This document shows, one piece after another, positions 11,658 through 23,782 of a stretch of DNA of 64,000 nucleotides (positions are counted from its first letter, which is position 1; every line of letters begins with the position of its first letter). Under the pieces are notes generated by a model that saw only the letters and a list, made by a program, of their open reading frames with translations, was not told the DNA's origin and did not search any database. Both the position numbers and the translations under genes were made by a program. Source of the DNA: Nyssa sinensis (taxonomy: Eukaryota > Streptophyta > Magnoliopsida > Cornales > Nyssaceae); contig CM018033.1 of assembly GCA_008638375.1 (NCBI GenBank), positions 12,061,880-12,125,879 of the forward strand, in the 5' to 3' direction.

Positions 11658-12705
11658 CATCCTGTTCTTCCGATCCTCGCACAAGCTTAATCCCGAGGAT
11701 GTAATTGGCTTCTCCCAAGTCCTTCATATCAAATTGATTTGCTAGCCAAACCTTTATCATAGACAACACCCCTACATCATTCCCAATGAGTAGTATATCA
11801 TCCACATATAGAACTAGGAACACCACCATGCTTCCTTCACTCTTCTTATACACACAAGGTTTATCTGGGTTTTGATCAAAACCAAATGACTTGATTGCCT
11901 AATCAAATCGGATGTTCCAACTTCGGGAGGCTTGCTTAAGTCCATAAATGGACTTATGCAGCTTGCATACCATATGCTCTTGGCCCTTAGCTATGAAACC
12001 ATCTGGTTACATCATATAAATGTTTTTCTCAAGATAGCCATTCAAGAATGTTGTCTTGACATCCATTTTCCAAATCTCATAATCAAAATGAGCTGCAATG
12101 GATAAGAGAATCCGAATAGACTTAAGCATAGCAACTGGTGAAAATGTTTTCTCATAATCAATACCCTCTTTTTTAGTAAACCCTTTCGCCACCAGTCTAG
12201 CTTTAAAAGTCTCAATTAATCCATCGAATCCTCTCTTTCTCTTGTAGATCTGCTTATAGCCAATTGGTTTAATATTGGCAGGTGGTTCCACAAGTTCCTA
12301 GACCTGATTAGAATATATAGATTCCATCCTAGCTTTCATAGCATTTTGCAAAAGTCCTGAATCTTTATCAAAAATTGCCTCATCGTAGCTTGTGGGATCT
12401 AAAATATGTTCATCTGAAACAGACTCTCCTAAGAACATGTGCCTATCAGGTGGCTTAACAGTTCTCCCACTATGATGTGGCTCTGATGTAATAGAAGATG
12501 TTGGAATAGAGGCATCTAGTCCATGATTATCATTTACCTGAGGAATAGAAGAAGCATCCGATGTTTCTTTTAAGGTGATCTTACTCTTGGGCTTCTGACC
12601 CATAATATAATCATCCTCCAGAAAGACAGCATTTGTATTAACGAATACCTTTTTTCTCACTGGGATTATAAAAGAGCTAGCCTTTTGTCCCCTGAGGATA
12701 ACCAA
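11658..12705 (-). pseudogene. Co1 copia reverse transcriptase (broken)
   Basis: Co1 pol on the minus strand. Pieces 12705-12298 (integrase to RT linker, ends with NPTSYDEAI-like region), 12291-12007 (RT N-terminus: ARLVAKGFTKKEGIDYEKTFSPV, then WKMDVKTTFLNG), and 11853-11658 (LYVDDILLIGND, the YVDD catalytic box, then DMKDLGEANYILGI). Stops and a frameshift (the last codons read best as EDRKNRM in another frame) disable it. Coding ends at 11658 where G1 entered; RNase H and the 3' LTR lie beyond the left edge. Confidence 0.85.
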
Positions 12706-13850
12706 TGAAATAGCTCAATTCTGATCTTGGTTCCAACTTGTTAGTCTTTCCTTTCAGCACATGGCTGGACACCCCCAGATCCGGTAGTGGTTTAGACTTG
12801 GCTTGCGCCTAGTCCAAAGCTCTACTGGAGTCTTGGGAGCAGACTTAGTTAGAACTGAGTTTAGAATATATATCGCTGTCTCCAACGCATACCCCCAAAG
12901 GCAAATCAGAATAACTCATCATTAACCTTACCATATCTAAAAGTGTCCTATTTCTCCTATCTGCTACACCATTCTGCTAAGGCATGCCAGGTGCAAACAA
13001 CTGGGATAAAATCCCATTATCCAACAAATGCTAACTAAAGTCACTAGAGAGATATTCCCTACCTCGATCACATCGAAGTTATTTTATGCTCCTATCTAAT
13101 TGTTTTTCCAATTCTGCCCGAAACTTTTTGAACTTTTTAAAGGCTTCTGACTTATAGTGTAATATATATATATACATAACCATATCTAGAGTAATCATCA
13201 ATAAAAGTGATGAAATACTCATAGCCCCCTCTAGCCCTAATATTTAAGGGTCTACACACATCAGTATGGATTAACTCCAATACTTCTTTGGCCATGTTTC
13301 CCTTTGAAGTAAAGGGTCTTCTGGTCATCTTTCCCTCCAAACAGGATATATAGACTGTCAGTGGTTCAACAACCAAAAAAGACAAAGTACGCTCCTTTAC
13401 CAGTCTATTAATCATATCCAAATTAATATGACCTAGCCTCAAGTGCCAAAGACAAGTTGAATTAGTAGAAGAAACTTTTCTTTTAAGTGGTAAAGTTTGT
13501 GATGGTTCATTCTTTTCCGTGTCATGTATCTCATACATCTTAAGAGTAATCAAATAAAGGCCATTAACTGTTGTGCCAGAACATATAAAAAAACCACTAT
13601 ATTTAATAACAACATTTGAATTAAAATAAACTGAATAACCTTGTTTTATTAAATTTGAAATTGATAATAAGTTCCTTCTAATGATAGGCACATGTAAGCA
13701 ATTATAAAGTACTAATGTCTTATTTGAAGAAAAACATAAACTAACTACTCCTATTGACACCGCAGCAACTTTTGCTTCTGTTCCCAAGTGCAAGATAATC
13801 TCTCCATCACTTAGCTGCCTGGTCTCCCGAAACCCATGCAATAAATTACA
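12706..13850 (-). pseudogene. Co1 copia integrase (broken)
   Basis: Piece 13841-13152 has the GAG-pre-integrase HHCC part (LWHLRLGHINLDMINRLVK, then SCLEGKMTRRPF) and integrase catalytic D motifs (ELIHTDVCRPL, FITFIDDYSRYG). Downstream, through stops, APGMP*QNGVADRRNRT is readable near 12950-13010. The third catalytic acid, normally E in QNGVAE, is D here. The style is that of the Tork/Tnt1-like copia group. Integration function is lost. Confidence 0.82.
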
Positions 13851-14411
13851 GATGTGATTAGTTACACCAGAGTCTACACACCAGGAATCTGAAGTACCCG
13901 CTATATAGCTTACTTCAATAACAAGTGATTCGATTATACCTGTGTTCTTTTTCTTGGCTAGATAATCTGGACAGTTTCTCTTCTAATGGCCCATGACCCC
14001 GTAATGGAAACACTTTCCTTTAGGCTTAGTGGTTGCCCCTTTCTTCCCTTTGCCAACACCCCCTTTAGGACCCATATTTCCCTTGGAGTTTTTGGGGTTC
14101 TGTTTCTTCTTCCATTTTCCCTTGCCTTTGGGCTTGGGCTTAAAAGGAGAACCCTCAACCACATGAGCACTAGGATGGCTTTTAATAATACCCTCTACTG
14201 CATGTAAAGAGCTCAGAAGCTCCGCTAAAGTCAAATTCATTTTGTTCATGTTATAGTTGAGCTTAAATTGATTAAAAGAGTCAGGCAGCGACTCAAGGAT
14301 AATATCAACCTAGGACTCACCATCAATGTTAGCCCCTAGAACTTTCAACACATTTAAAAAGTTAATCATTTTTAAAACATGGTCTCTTATTAGAGTTCCT
14401 TCTTCCATCTT
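13851..14411 (-). pseudogene. Co1 copia gag C-terminus and protease start
   Basis: Frame 14249-13983 has a basic, glycine/lysine-rich nucleocapsid with a zinc knuckle reading CFHYGVMGHWKRNC; the second Cys of CCHC is Tyr. The protease motif WCVDSGVTNHIC follows around 13845-13895, with the catalytic D present. Gag continues upstream as MEEGTLIRDHVLKMINFLN up to 14406, where copy A interrupts. Rejoining across the ATCTT duplication to 21188 restores NTKMEEG in frame. Confidence 0.82.
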
Positions 14412-14934
14412 TGTAAGATCCTGAACCAAATAAAATAGAATAATTCCATTTATGTCCTAAAAAGTCAAATAATAATACCAAGCTTAGACCAAGCCAATGA
14501 GCGTAGTACTAAAAGTAAATCGAGACCAAACTCAAACCAAGAACAATAGACCTTAAGATACCCAAATTATCACGATGAGTAGTATATAGTAAATGGGTAG
14601 GCATACCGAGGTAAATAGTAAAAGTCATGATTTTACGAAATTACGAGATTAAGACAAGTCAAGTACGAACAGACTGACCTGATAAATATAATACCAAACT
14701 AGACCCGAACTATCGTAGTAAGTTATGTACAAAATTGACACGTAGTTCGAAATAAATAGTACAGTTCACAAATTGAGTAATATACGGTGTGTAATTATAC
14801 GATAAGTGAATTACAAGTAACCCCGAGTACTCCAGAACCACCATACGAGAAACCCAGACAGTACGGAGAATTGTGAACGTATAACCATGCGTGCCTCAAA
14901 GTACGTGCATAGTACATCTACATATGTACACAAG

Positions 14935-14953
14935 TATACATATATACATGATA

Positions 14954-14984
<31 letters not shown>

Positions 14985-15123
14985 ATTATATATATATGGT
15001 ATAGGTATGTATATATATATATATATAATGTATAAAGGTATAAGTATATATAAATTATGTATGCATGTATATAAGGAGTTATATATATGAGTGTATATGT
15101 ATATTTATGTATATTAAAATGTG

Positions 15124-15158
<35 letters not shown>

Positions 15159-15275
15159 ATTAGTGTATGTATGTGTGTGTAAGTATAAATATATGTACAT
15201 TTATATATATATAAACATAAAATGCAAACAATGTAGATATGCAATATAGTGTGTATATATATATATATATATATT
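14935..15275. repeat. TA/TG microsatellite tract
   Basis: Interrupted TA, TATG and GT runs, including a GT run at about 15137-15158 and TA runs at 15010-15028 and 15254-15272. Open frames here on both strands encode only I/Y/T/H repeats and are not genes. Confidence 0.85.
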
Positions 15276-15702
15276 AATAATGCATGTAAGGAAAGGGAAA
15301 AGAAAGAAAAGAAAAAGGAAAGGAAAAAATGGGGCTGCCGACACTATGTAGGTAGTATATATAAATATGTAATATAATGTATAAGTATCTTACATATAAT
15401 ATATTATATAAAGGAAATATCAAAGGAAAAGTAGTCAAGAAAAGGGGCTAAAAGGGGAAGGAAAGAGAGAGGAAAGAGGGAGAAACCAAGAGAAGGAGAG
15501 TGAAAGGCAGTGTACTGCTCTATATATACATGCATATATTTGAGTTAAAATAGAAAGAAAACACAGAAACTAAAAGCGTTGGGGGAAATATTGGAGATTC
15601 AGAAGTTGAAACAAAAGAAGAGAAAGGAGTTACTGCAAGCAAAAAAACCTAAAAATTCAAGTGAGTGAAGTCAATTTTATTTTTATTGTTTTAAGCACGA
15701 AA

Positions 15703-18700
15703 TGTAATAACCCGGAAAATTTTTTTTTTAATATATGAAAATCTTTCTTGGTTATTAAATTTTTTATTATCATTATTATTGTTAATTTTTTTTTTTTGAT
15801 GCATGTGTATTATATGTATGTATGGTATGTATGTGTATATGTGTAGAGTGATATATGTGCATGTATATGTGTATATGTATAGGTGTATATAACAGTGCAT
15901 GTGTGCACTGTGTGTGTGTAACTGGACGGGTGTGTGTGTGTTTGTGACCAACTGAATGTGTGTGTGAGGTGTCGGCTGAGTGTGTGTGTTTAGTGTGTGT
16001 GTAATGAGTGATATATATATATATAGGTATATAGGGCAGCTTTGCATTTAATGCAAAGCTGCAATGGGAGAAAAGAAGTGGCTGAGTAGAGGGAAATAAG
16101 TCAAGAAAAGGGGCTGTGCAGGGGGAGACGTATGGGAGTGGGTGTGTTGTGTATATGTGTGGTCTCGGTTGGGAGAAGGGAAGGAAAGAAAAGCAGAGAG
16201 CGAGAGAGAGAAAGAGAGTTCTGGAAGGGAATCTTGGAGCTTGATTCAAGCTTGGAACCAGAGGGTGAGAGAGCTGCACGGCTAGAGAGAGAAACCCAAG
16301 AAAACCGTAAGTGACCCATTCTGTTTTGATTTTTTTTAAAGCATGATAATTGATTTAATGTATATGATCTTAGAGAGCATGTTGTAGGGATTATTTTGCA
16401 AAAAGAATGAAAGAAAATGGTTAAGAAACGAGATAGAAAACTCTAGTTGCAGGTCTCAGGTATAAGAAGTGGGTCTTGTCATTTTATGTGTAAAACTTGG
16501 TTGAAATGGGAGAAAAATAACTCTCTTAGGTGCAGAAAACAAAAGGAAATTGTTTGGGCCAAAAACAGTAAAAGAATAAGCGTAGAAACAGAAAAGAAAA
16601 GTTGGCCAGGAGATTCGGCCATGGACCTTTGAGCCCTATTTCGTGATGATCTATTGGTCCAAACCAAAAACGAAGGGTGGGAATGAAACCTACATGAAAA
16701 ACTCTAGAAAACGGCGTTTTTAAAACCTTGAAAAATCACCGAAAAAATCTTGCCGGCGTCGGAGAAGGCGCCGGAACCCTACTGCTACATCGTCGGAAAG
16801 TCGGGGAAGAAAGGGGCTGCTCGGGTCGGGTTTTGGGTCCGGTTCGGGCGGGGCTGAACCGCCCCTGCCACGTGTCGCTCCCACGTTTTAAATTAAAAGG
16901 GGCTGGGGGGCTGTTTGGCTACGAAGTTATAAAATTAAAATTGGAATTTAATTGGGCAACAGGGATATCTTATCCCTGTTTTGGATTAGCCACTGTTTGG
17001 CTATCCGAATTAAGGATAAGGGATTTGGGAATTTCAATTTAACCCTTGGATTTTTAGAAATTGACTTTAACCCCAGAACTTTTTGAAATTCTACTTTGAC
17101 CCCTGAACTTTAGGAAAATTGTAATCTGACCCTCCTGAATAAATATTAATAAAATATTAATTAAATTAATTAATTAATTAGTTAATTAAATTAATTTAAT
17201 TATTTAAATATGCTAAAATAATCCAGAGTCCAAATGGGACAAGTCATTAGTGTATTTTGACTATCTCGACCATTCTGAGACCAATGGTGAGATCCGTTTT
17301 ACGAGACGGGGTCCCGAAAAAAATAAAAGACCCGTAGTAACCTTTAAAATTACCAAAATGCCCCTGAATTGAAGTACAGTCAAACGAACTCCGAATTAAG
17401 TAAAAAAATAGTGAAACTTTATTATCTCGAGCATTCCAGACTCAACCGTGGGGTCCGATTTGTGAAAAGAGGTCACAAAATGTAAGGACCCGTGAAAAGT
17501 GCAAAATGACTGTTTTGCCCTTTTGAACCCAGATGTCCGAATTGAGTTCTACGAAAACCTAAACTTATTTTCTTTGACGTTTTAGACTCAATGGCAGAGT
17601 TTAATTTAGCAGAATAGAAACCTTTGAATTAAAAGACATAAAATTTGATGAATAGCATAAATTCAAATGACAATAGACTGAGTTGTAATTTATGCTTTTA
17701 GGGACACTGACAGGACAGGAGAGGGCGATCTGACCTCCTGCATTTTCATTGACCAGTTCAGTTACATATCGTGCACGATCTTCTAGGGTTGAGACCAACC
17801 CGTCAGGTATGGTGTTTTGCTAATGTTAGAAATGAAGTTAAGTTAGGAATGTTCTGTGAATGACTGGAATGACTTATGTGTTTATTTGGAATGTGTTCAC
17901 TTGATGATTTGGAGTTGGTTGTTCACATGCTTACATGTTACTTGTACTTTATGAAAATTTAGTAAATGATGAACGTGAATCATGACATGTGTTTAAGTTG
18001 ATTATATGAGATATGCTTGCATGTGGAATCAGCTGGTGATTTATATGTTATTGTTCGAGCATGCTATATTATTGGAAACCATGTTCATTGAGATTACATT
18101 GGCATATTGGCATATGGTGAATCCTTGAGAACATGGCGTGAGTTGAGCACGTGGTGCTATGCATTATGAGGGTGTAGATCCTGTGGTGAAAAACCCAAAA
18201 TTGGCCATTACATTGGTACTCCGTGCCATCGGGGAGTACCCGTAAATGAGACATGGGTGTGGCATAGAGTTGTGCATGGGTGCGTCACGCATACCATTCA
18301 TATATTACTGCGATGCTTTGAATGTCATTTAGATATAAATGTACACTTTGCACATGCCACGCCTTAGCTTTATTTCTTGCATTAGCACTTCATCATACCA
18401 ACAGTTGAGCTGACCCATTCGTGGGCAACATTTTTCAGATGAGGATCCTTCAGCCACTTGAGACTCTGTGATACCCTGATAGGGTGAAGCACGTGGTATA
18501 TTTTTGGTCCACGGGACGTATGTTTTGTAATGTAAGGGCTTAAGCCTGAATGACCATAAACAATGCAGTTGTGAGATGGACTTTATGTTATTGTATGTAT
18601 TGATGGGAATGGATGTTTGTTTAGTGGATTTATTTACATTTGTCCTTTTATTTATTTTATTTTCTGTCTCGTCAGTTGCGCCTCGGGTTTGTAGAAATTC

Positions 18701-18711
18701 GGGGCGTGACA
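15703..18711 (+). mobile_element. Non-coding TG...CA element, copy B (3009 bp, inside A)
   Basis: Begins TGTAATAACCCGGAAAA at 15703 and ends AAATTCGGGGCGTGACA at 18711. Perfect target duplication CGAAA at 15698-15702 and 18712-18716. It shares start and end sequence with copy D, and with it forms a subfamily ending TTCGGGGCGTGACA. Subrepeats occur near 17275, 17437 and 17585. Exon-like segment 17702-17806, acceptor 18438. No coding. Confidence 0.9.
17702..18438 (+). other. Exon-like segment and intron signals, copy B
   Basis: GCTTTTAG|GGACACTG at 17701/17702 and CCCGTCAG|GTATGG at 17806/17807 bound a 105-nt segment. TTTTTCAG|ATGAGG lies at 18438/18439, leaving an intron-like interval of 632 nt and a last segment of 273 nt. 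Confidence 0.5.
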
Positions 18712-19863
18712 CGAAAGGTTCGATTTTATGATAGGGTCTAGTAGAGCATAGAATTAGAAGATAAATGCAAAAAGGAATGAGATGAAATGGTGGAAAAATC
18801 AGCATGAAAAATTAAGTTGCAGGTTTTTATGAATAATCGGGTTTTAAGATTTTTATGCTTTAAACCTTGTTTAAATGATAGGAAAATGTTCATATTAAGT
18901 GCAGAAAATGAATAGAAAGAGAAAAGGGTCAAAACTGTGCAGAAACATGCATGAAAAATTGAAAAATACAGCTTACCGGAAAGTCACCGGAGGTGGCTGT
19001 AACCTTTACTTTGAGACCCACCGGCATTAGTTTTCCAAATATGAAGTTAGATATGTGATCTCCATTGAAATTGGAAAAGAACCCTGTTGGATTCATGTTA
19101 AAAAGTGACCAAAAAATCTGGCCGTTGCTGGAGAAGACAACACTATTGTTTTTGGGTTGGGTGGGCCATAGGTCGGGTTCGGGTCAGACCTACCCAACCG
19201 CAAGTGTATGTATTTAAAACCGTGTAGTTTTGGACTTGGGTTTAAAATGTTTTAAAATGAAATTGGGACTATTTGGCTATAGGGTTGGGAAGTAGAAATT
19301 AAATTGAAATTGGGGCAGGGATAGCCTATCCAAGGTTTAGGCTTAATCCACTGTTTGGCTATTCCAAATTGTAATAGGACTTTTTGAAATTAAGAACTGA
19401 CCCTAGAAGTTTTGGAAATTAGAAATTGACCCAAAACTTATGATAAATTACATTAGGAACCCAAATGAATAAAATATTATTTAAATAAATAATTATTAAA
19501 AGGAGAAATTACCGAAATGCCCCTGAGTCAAATGTGAGTCAAATATACTCTGATTAAAGTAAAAAAATAGTGAATTTTTATTATTTTGAGCATTTCGGAC
19601 TCAATGGTGGAGTCCGATTTGTGAAAAGAGGTCTTGAGAAGTACGAACACGTAAAAGTGCAAAATGATCCATTTTGCCCTTTTTAGTATAGATGTCCTGA
19701 TTTGAATTCTGTGAAAGCCTAAACTGACTTTGTTCGACGTTTTGGATTCAATAGTAGAGTTTATTTTAGTAAAATAGATACCAATAGTAAAGAGGCATAA
19801 AATTTGATGAATAACATAGATTATGAAAAGGTAAAGTGAGATATATTATCTATTGATGAATAG

Positions 19864-20835
19864 GGACTTCAAAGAGAAAGGAAAGGTGACTTAATTTTAT
19901 TAGAAAAGAAAAGAATATAGTTTAAGAGGTAAGTAAATATCTGATCTCTGCATATGATACTTCCAGCCATGTCAATAGTTTTTCATGTACTATCTATTGT
20001 GTTTCATACATGCCAGAAAGTTTATTGAGTCCACATTTGATATTTTTTTATCTTGTGGAAAGTGTTTATTGACTGTTATATATCTTGATCATGATTTTCG
20101 TACACTCTGTACATAGGCCTTGAGGGGCAAGACTTATAATCTCAGCAACCCAATTTACATTGGCCTATTAAGGCAACAGTTTCATTCTCGCTGTTGAGGA
20201 AAGTGTTATTGCATTTACTTTTCATGGGATTTAGCATGATCTCGATATATTATAAAGTGCCCGATTTGTGCTCAGTCACAAACTCCATCTGATGCTTACT
20301 AGACCTACGAGTCAAAAAAAGGAATCTAAAGTGGCAATTAAAATGGCATTTAAAGTGGGATATGCGAGGTTGAGTACTAAACCGACGGATTATGTGCTAG
20401 GCTGAGAGATCAAGGAAAAAGGGAACAAAATGAGCTTAGGGGGTATGTTGGGCCCCAAGTTAAAGTGCATCCACATTTGTTGTTATCAGTATCTATTATT
20501 GATTTTCATAGCTTGATCATATTATTTCATTATGAATGATCATGAGATTGCACAGCTTTTTATTGAGTGCATATGATTATGCTTGAGATAGCTCATGACT
20601 GTAGCAGTATGATTATTATTATCCAATAGATTTTCATTGATTTATCATTTGAGCTTCCTACCATTTGATATTTATTGATGAGTTCTATATTTCTTGACTG
20701 GCTAGCATATTTGCATTATCTTAGTTCTTTTTGGATGATGCCCTTCTATATTGACATGTACACATGGCAGAGTAAAGGAGAATTACTTACTGAGTTTTCA
20801 TAGCTCACAGATACTACTTATATTTTTTGGCACAG
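19864..20835 (+). other. Exon-like segment and intron signals, copy A
   Basis: GATGAATAG|GGACTTC at 19863/19864 and TTAAGAG|GTAAGTAAA at 19928/19929 bound a 65-nt purine-rich segment. TTTGGCACAG|ATATC at 20835/20836 closes a 907-nt intron-like interval. The last segment runs to 21182. Confidence 0.5.
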
Positions 20836-21182
20836 ATATCGAGAACAGACTGATAGTGCTTGCTAGCATATAGATGGACATTACTTTTTGAAGTTGTAAT
20901 GTATAATATTCAGTACGGTCTTGAAGCTCTGCCATATCATCCACGTCTTGGGGATGTAATGTATTAGACTTTTTAAAGTCTATATTTTGAGAACAGATAT
21001 ATATATATATATAGACATGCAACTTTTATTTAAGTCTTCCGCTGTTATGTTATGATATGATAGTTGTTGCATGTTAGTAGCACTGATTGTGTAGCAAGTT
21101 TCGAATGAGATCCGGTTCGGTAAAAGGGTTGGATCGGGGTCGCGGTTCGAGATCCGCATAGGGTGGGTTTTGGGTCGTGAAA

Positions 21183-21402
21183 ATCTTAGTGTTCATGAGT
21201 GCTCTCATCGTAGTCTACCTAGCAAGACACCCCTGATCCCCAAACATCTCTTTTAAGTTAAGGATCATATCCCTAGCTGTTGGGAAACTCTATTGCTGAT
21301 GCTCTAAAACACTTGACATCGAAACTAAGATATAGTAATGTGCCATCTCATCAGCCTTGACCCACCTAGAATAGTAGTCAATGTCCTCTTGGGGAGCATC
21401 AG
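21183..21402 (-). pseudogene. Co1 copia gag, middle piece
   Basis: This 220-bp island of Co1 gag lies between copies A and F. It reads DAPQEDIDYYSRWVKADEMA, then HYYILVSMSSVLEHQQ, and onward EMFGDQG to MRALMNTK. These are typical copia gag sequences and join in frame to 38122 on one side and 14406 on the other once the insertions and duplications are removed. Contains stops. Confidence 0.85.
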
Positions 21403-21819
21403 TGTCATGACCCAAAATCAACCTTATATGGATTAAGGGGACACGATTGCCATCTTTCGGCCTGGGGGTCGGCGAGTGGACCAAAAGTCTGTTGTGTCGG
21501 ACGGCGGTGTGACTAGGAATGCAGTTGCAGAAGCGTGAAAAACTTTTTTCTTCTTCTATATTTTTTGCACATCCGCTCGGTGTTGCCACTCTTCAAAACA
21601 GTACACATGTCATACATTCAGAGCATACTAAAACTTTTAAAGTTTATACATATTACATATCCATTTGTCTCTTGGGACTTAATTACATAATTGTCCAAAA
21701 TTACTATAACAAAAATTGACTAACTAAGGGTCCTAGTATCTCCCAAAATTTGCTAATCAAGTGAGGAGCTCCCCACGCCCTTCCTCAATATGGGCAAGGT
21801 TCCCAACCATCTTTGTCAC

Positions 21820-23281
21820 CTGAAATAGTCATGGGTAACAAATCCATGTGAGCTTTATGAAAAGCTCGTGAGTAATTTCAGTACCTTGTCATGGGTTTTC
21901 AACTGGTAGTGGGTTACTTATAATAGAGCTTATAAAAACATTCACTACCACTTGCTCCTATATTTTAGATATAGAATATATGATTTCTTAAAATTGATAG
22001 CGTGAAGCATTCAAGGTATTTAGGCTAAGGCACATATTTCATCAAATATAGGACATAGGAAACTTCAAAACACGTAACACGAACCATTTAAAGAATTAGA
22101 GTGAAACAAATATTTCACGTATGTAGATTACAAGGAACATAAAAACACATAACATGAAGCATTTTAAGCATTCGAGTGAGGCATGCAGTATGCAATGGAA
22201 AACTTGTAAACATGTATAAGATGGCCAATTGTGACCCAAAGAGTTTAAATCTTTTGCTTCTCAATAAAATGAATAAAAATATTTTTTCTTGTAATAATAG
22301 GGCATGACCTTTTGTTATTTTAAAACCGGGTCATTTCTTTAAAAATCCATCTCATCTAAATGAAGGGTTTGAAAACCTTCTACCATTTTCTATGAAAACA
22401 TGAATCTTTTGTTCATGAATCAAAACATGTAATTAAGTTTAGAAAAATGGGGGATAAACTTGCTACCATTTTTTACGTAACATCTTTTCACTTTTTAACA
22501 AAAGAATCCGTTTCAAACCGAATTCTAGTTTTACTTCTCGTGGAGATTATCTTATGCCTGGGGAATAAACCTTCTACAGGGCATTTTGCTCGTATTTGAG
22601 TCCCGAAGGGCCTCACGAACTCGTAATGCTTATGCACGATTATCTTGCATTACCAGTTCGCAAACAGGGAGGCATGTAAAACATTTCTTTACAAATAGAT
22701 GCTATTTAAAAGCATTAGAACATGGCCTCCTAGTAGTTACTTTTTAAAAGCATTTAAAACATGACTTCTTCAAATAGATGCTTTTCATGAGCATTTGAAA
22801 TATGACTTATTCAAATAGATGTTTTTATGAGCATTTTAAATATGGCTTCTTCAAATTGATGTTTTTCAAGAACATTTAAAATATGGCTTTTTTGAATTTA
22901 TAATAGAGTCTTCAAATACTTGGAATATATACAAATTCAGGACATTTAACACGTAAGCTTCAAAATGGAAGACATTTATTTTTAAAGAAGCATTTAATAA
23001 AATTTTGCGTTTAACGTAGACATGCTGGAATTAAACTTACAGAAACTTAGCAATATAAATAAGCTAACTTGCATGTTACAATAGAGTTTTCAAAAAGGAG
23101 AAGTAATACTTAAATCAGGAATCATGTATATACAAAATTTGAATTTAAAATACTTTAGAAACTTTGAATTTAAACTTCTTCAGAATCCATGGAGTTAAAT
23201 CTCCACTTTAAAGTACATGATTGCTCACCTTTGTCCTTGGGGTCAGCGCTACTGGTGTGCTTTCCCTTTTCCCTTGTAGTT
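21820..23281 (-). other. Exon-like segment and intron signals, copy F
   Basis: On the minus strand TTCTTAAG|AACTAC (23281) to GGACAAAG|GTGAGC (23229) is a 53-nt purine-rich segment. An acceptor CTATTTCAG|GTGAC lies at 21820/21819, giving an intron-like interval of 1409 nt and a terminal segment of 417 nt. Confidence 0.5.
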
Positions 23282-23782
23282 CTTAAGAACAATTTATGAA
23301 GAATTTATTAATTCCACATTTACTTCAATTTATCATCGATTGGTGTTCTTAACTAATTCTTAGGCCGTGTTAATCCTAATTTCCTATGATAAGTCTTATT
23401 CCTTTTAAATCGGACTACTCGTAGCAATTTATAAATTTTCATTTACATGTGCTTTATTTTTTAGTACCTAATTTGATAACATGGATCTCATCGTTGGATC
23501 CAAAACGTCGAAGAAAGTCAATTTAATCTTTCTTAGATTTTCATTTGGTTTCAGGCATATTTAGGGATAAAATGGTAATTTATATTTTCACGTAACTTAA
23601 TTTTTTAGAGTGCCCGTCACGTAAAACGAACTTCTCCATTGGGTCCAGAATGCCCAAAATAATAAGATTACACTATACACTTAACTTATTTGGACTCCAG
23701 GATTTATTTCAATATTTAACTTAATTAATTAATTTATATAATATTATATATTATTTTAATCAACATACAACCACACGTGCCT

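Larger units (their letters stand above)
14412..21182 (+). mobile_element. Non-coding TG...CA element, copy A (contains copy B)
   Basis: Starts TGTAAGATCCTGAACC at 14412 and ends GGGTTTTGGGTCGTGAAA at 21182 (final CA decayed to AA). The flanks are identical 5-bp duplications ATCTT (14407-14411 and 21183-21187) inside Co1 gag. Without copy B and its duplication it is 3757 bp. It holds long TA and GT tracts (14930-15280), two ~140-bp subrepeats (about 19560-19790), the exon-like segment 19864-19928 and an acceptor at 20835. No coding or second LTR. Confidence 0.88.

Noticed and set aside
14887..15244. Open frames of 67 and 108 codons on both strands
   Set aside because: They encode only I, Y, H and T repeats from TA/TG microsatellites.
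15691..16319. Minus-strand open frames of up to 165 codons
   Set aside because: S/H/T/P-rich frames across GT and GA tracts in copy B; the antisense of a simple-sequence region.
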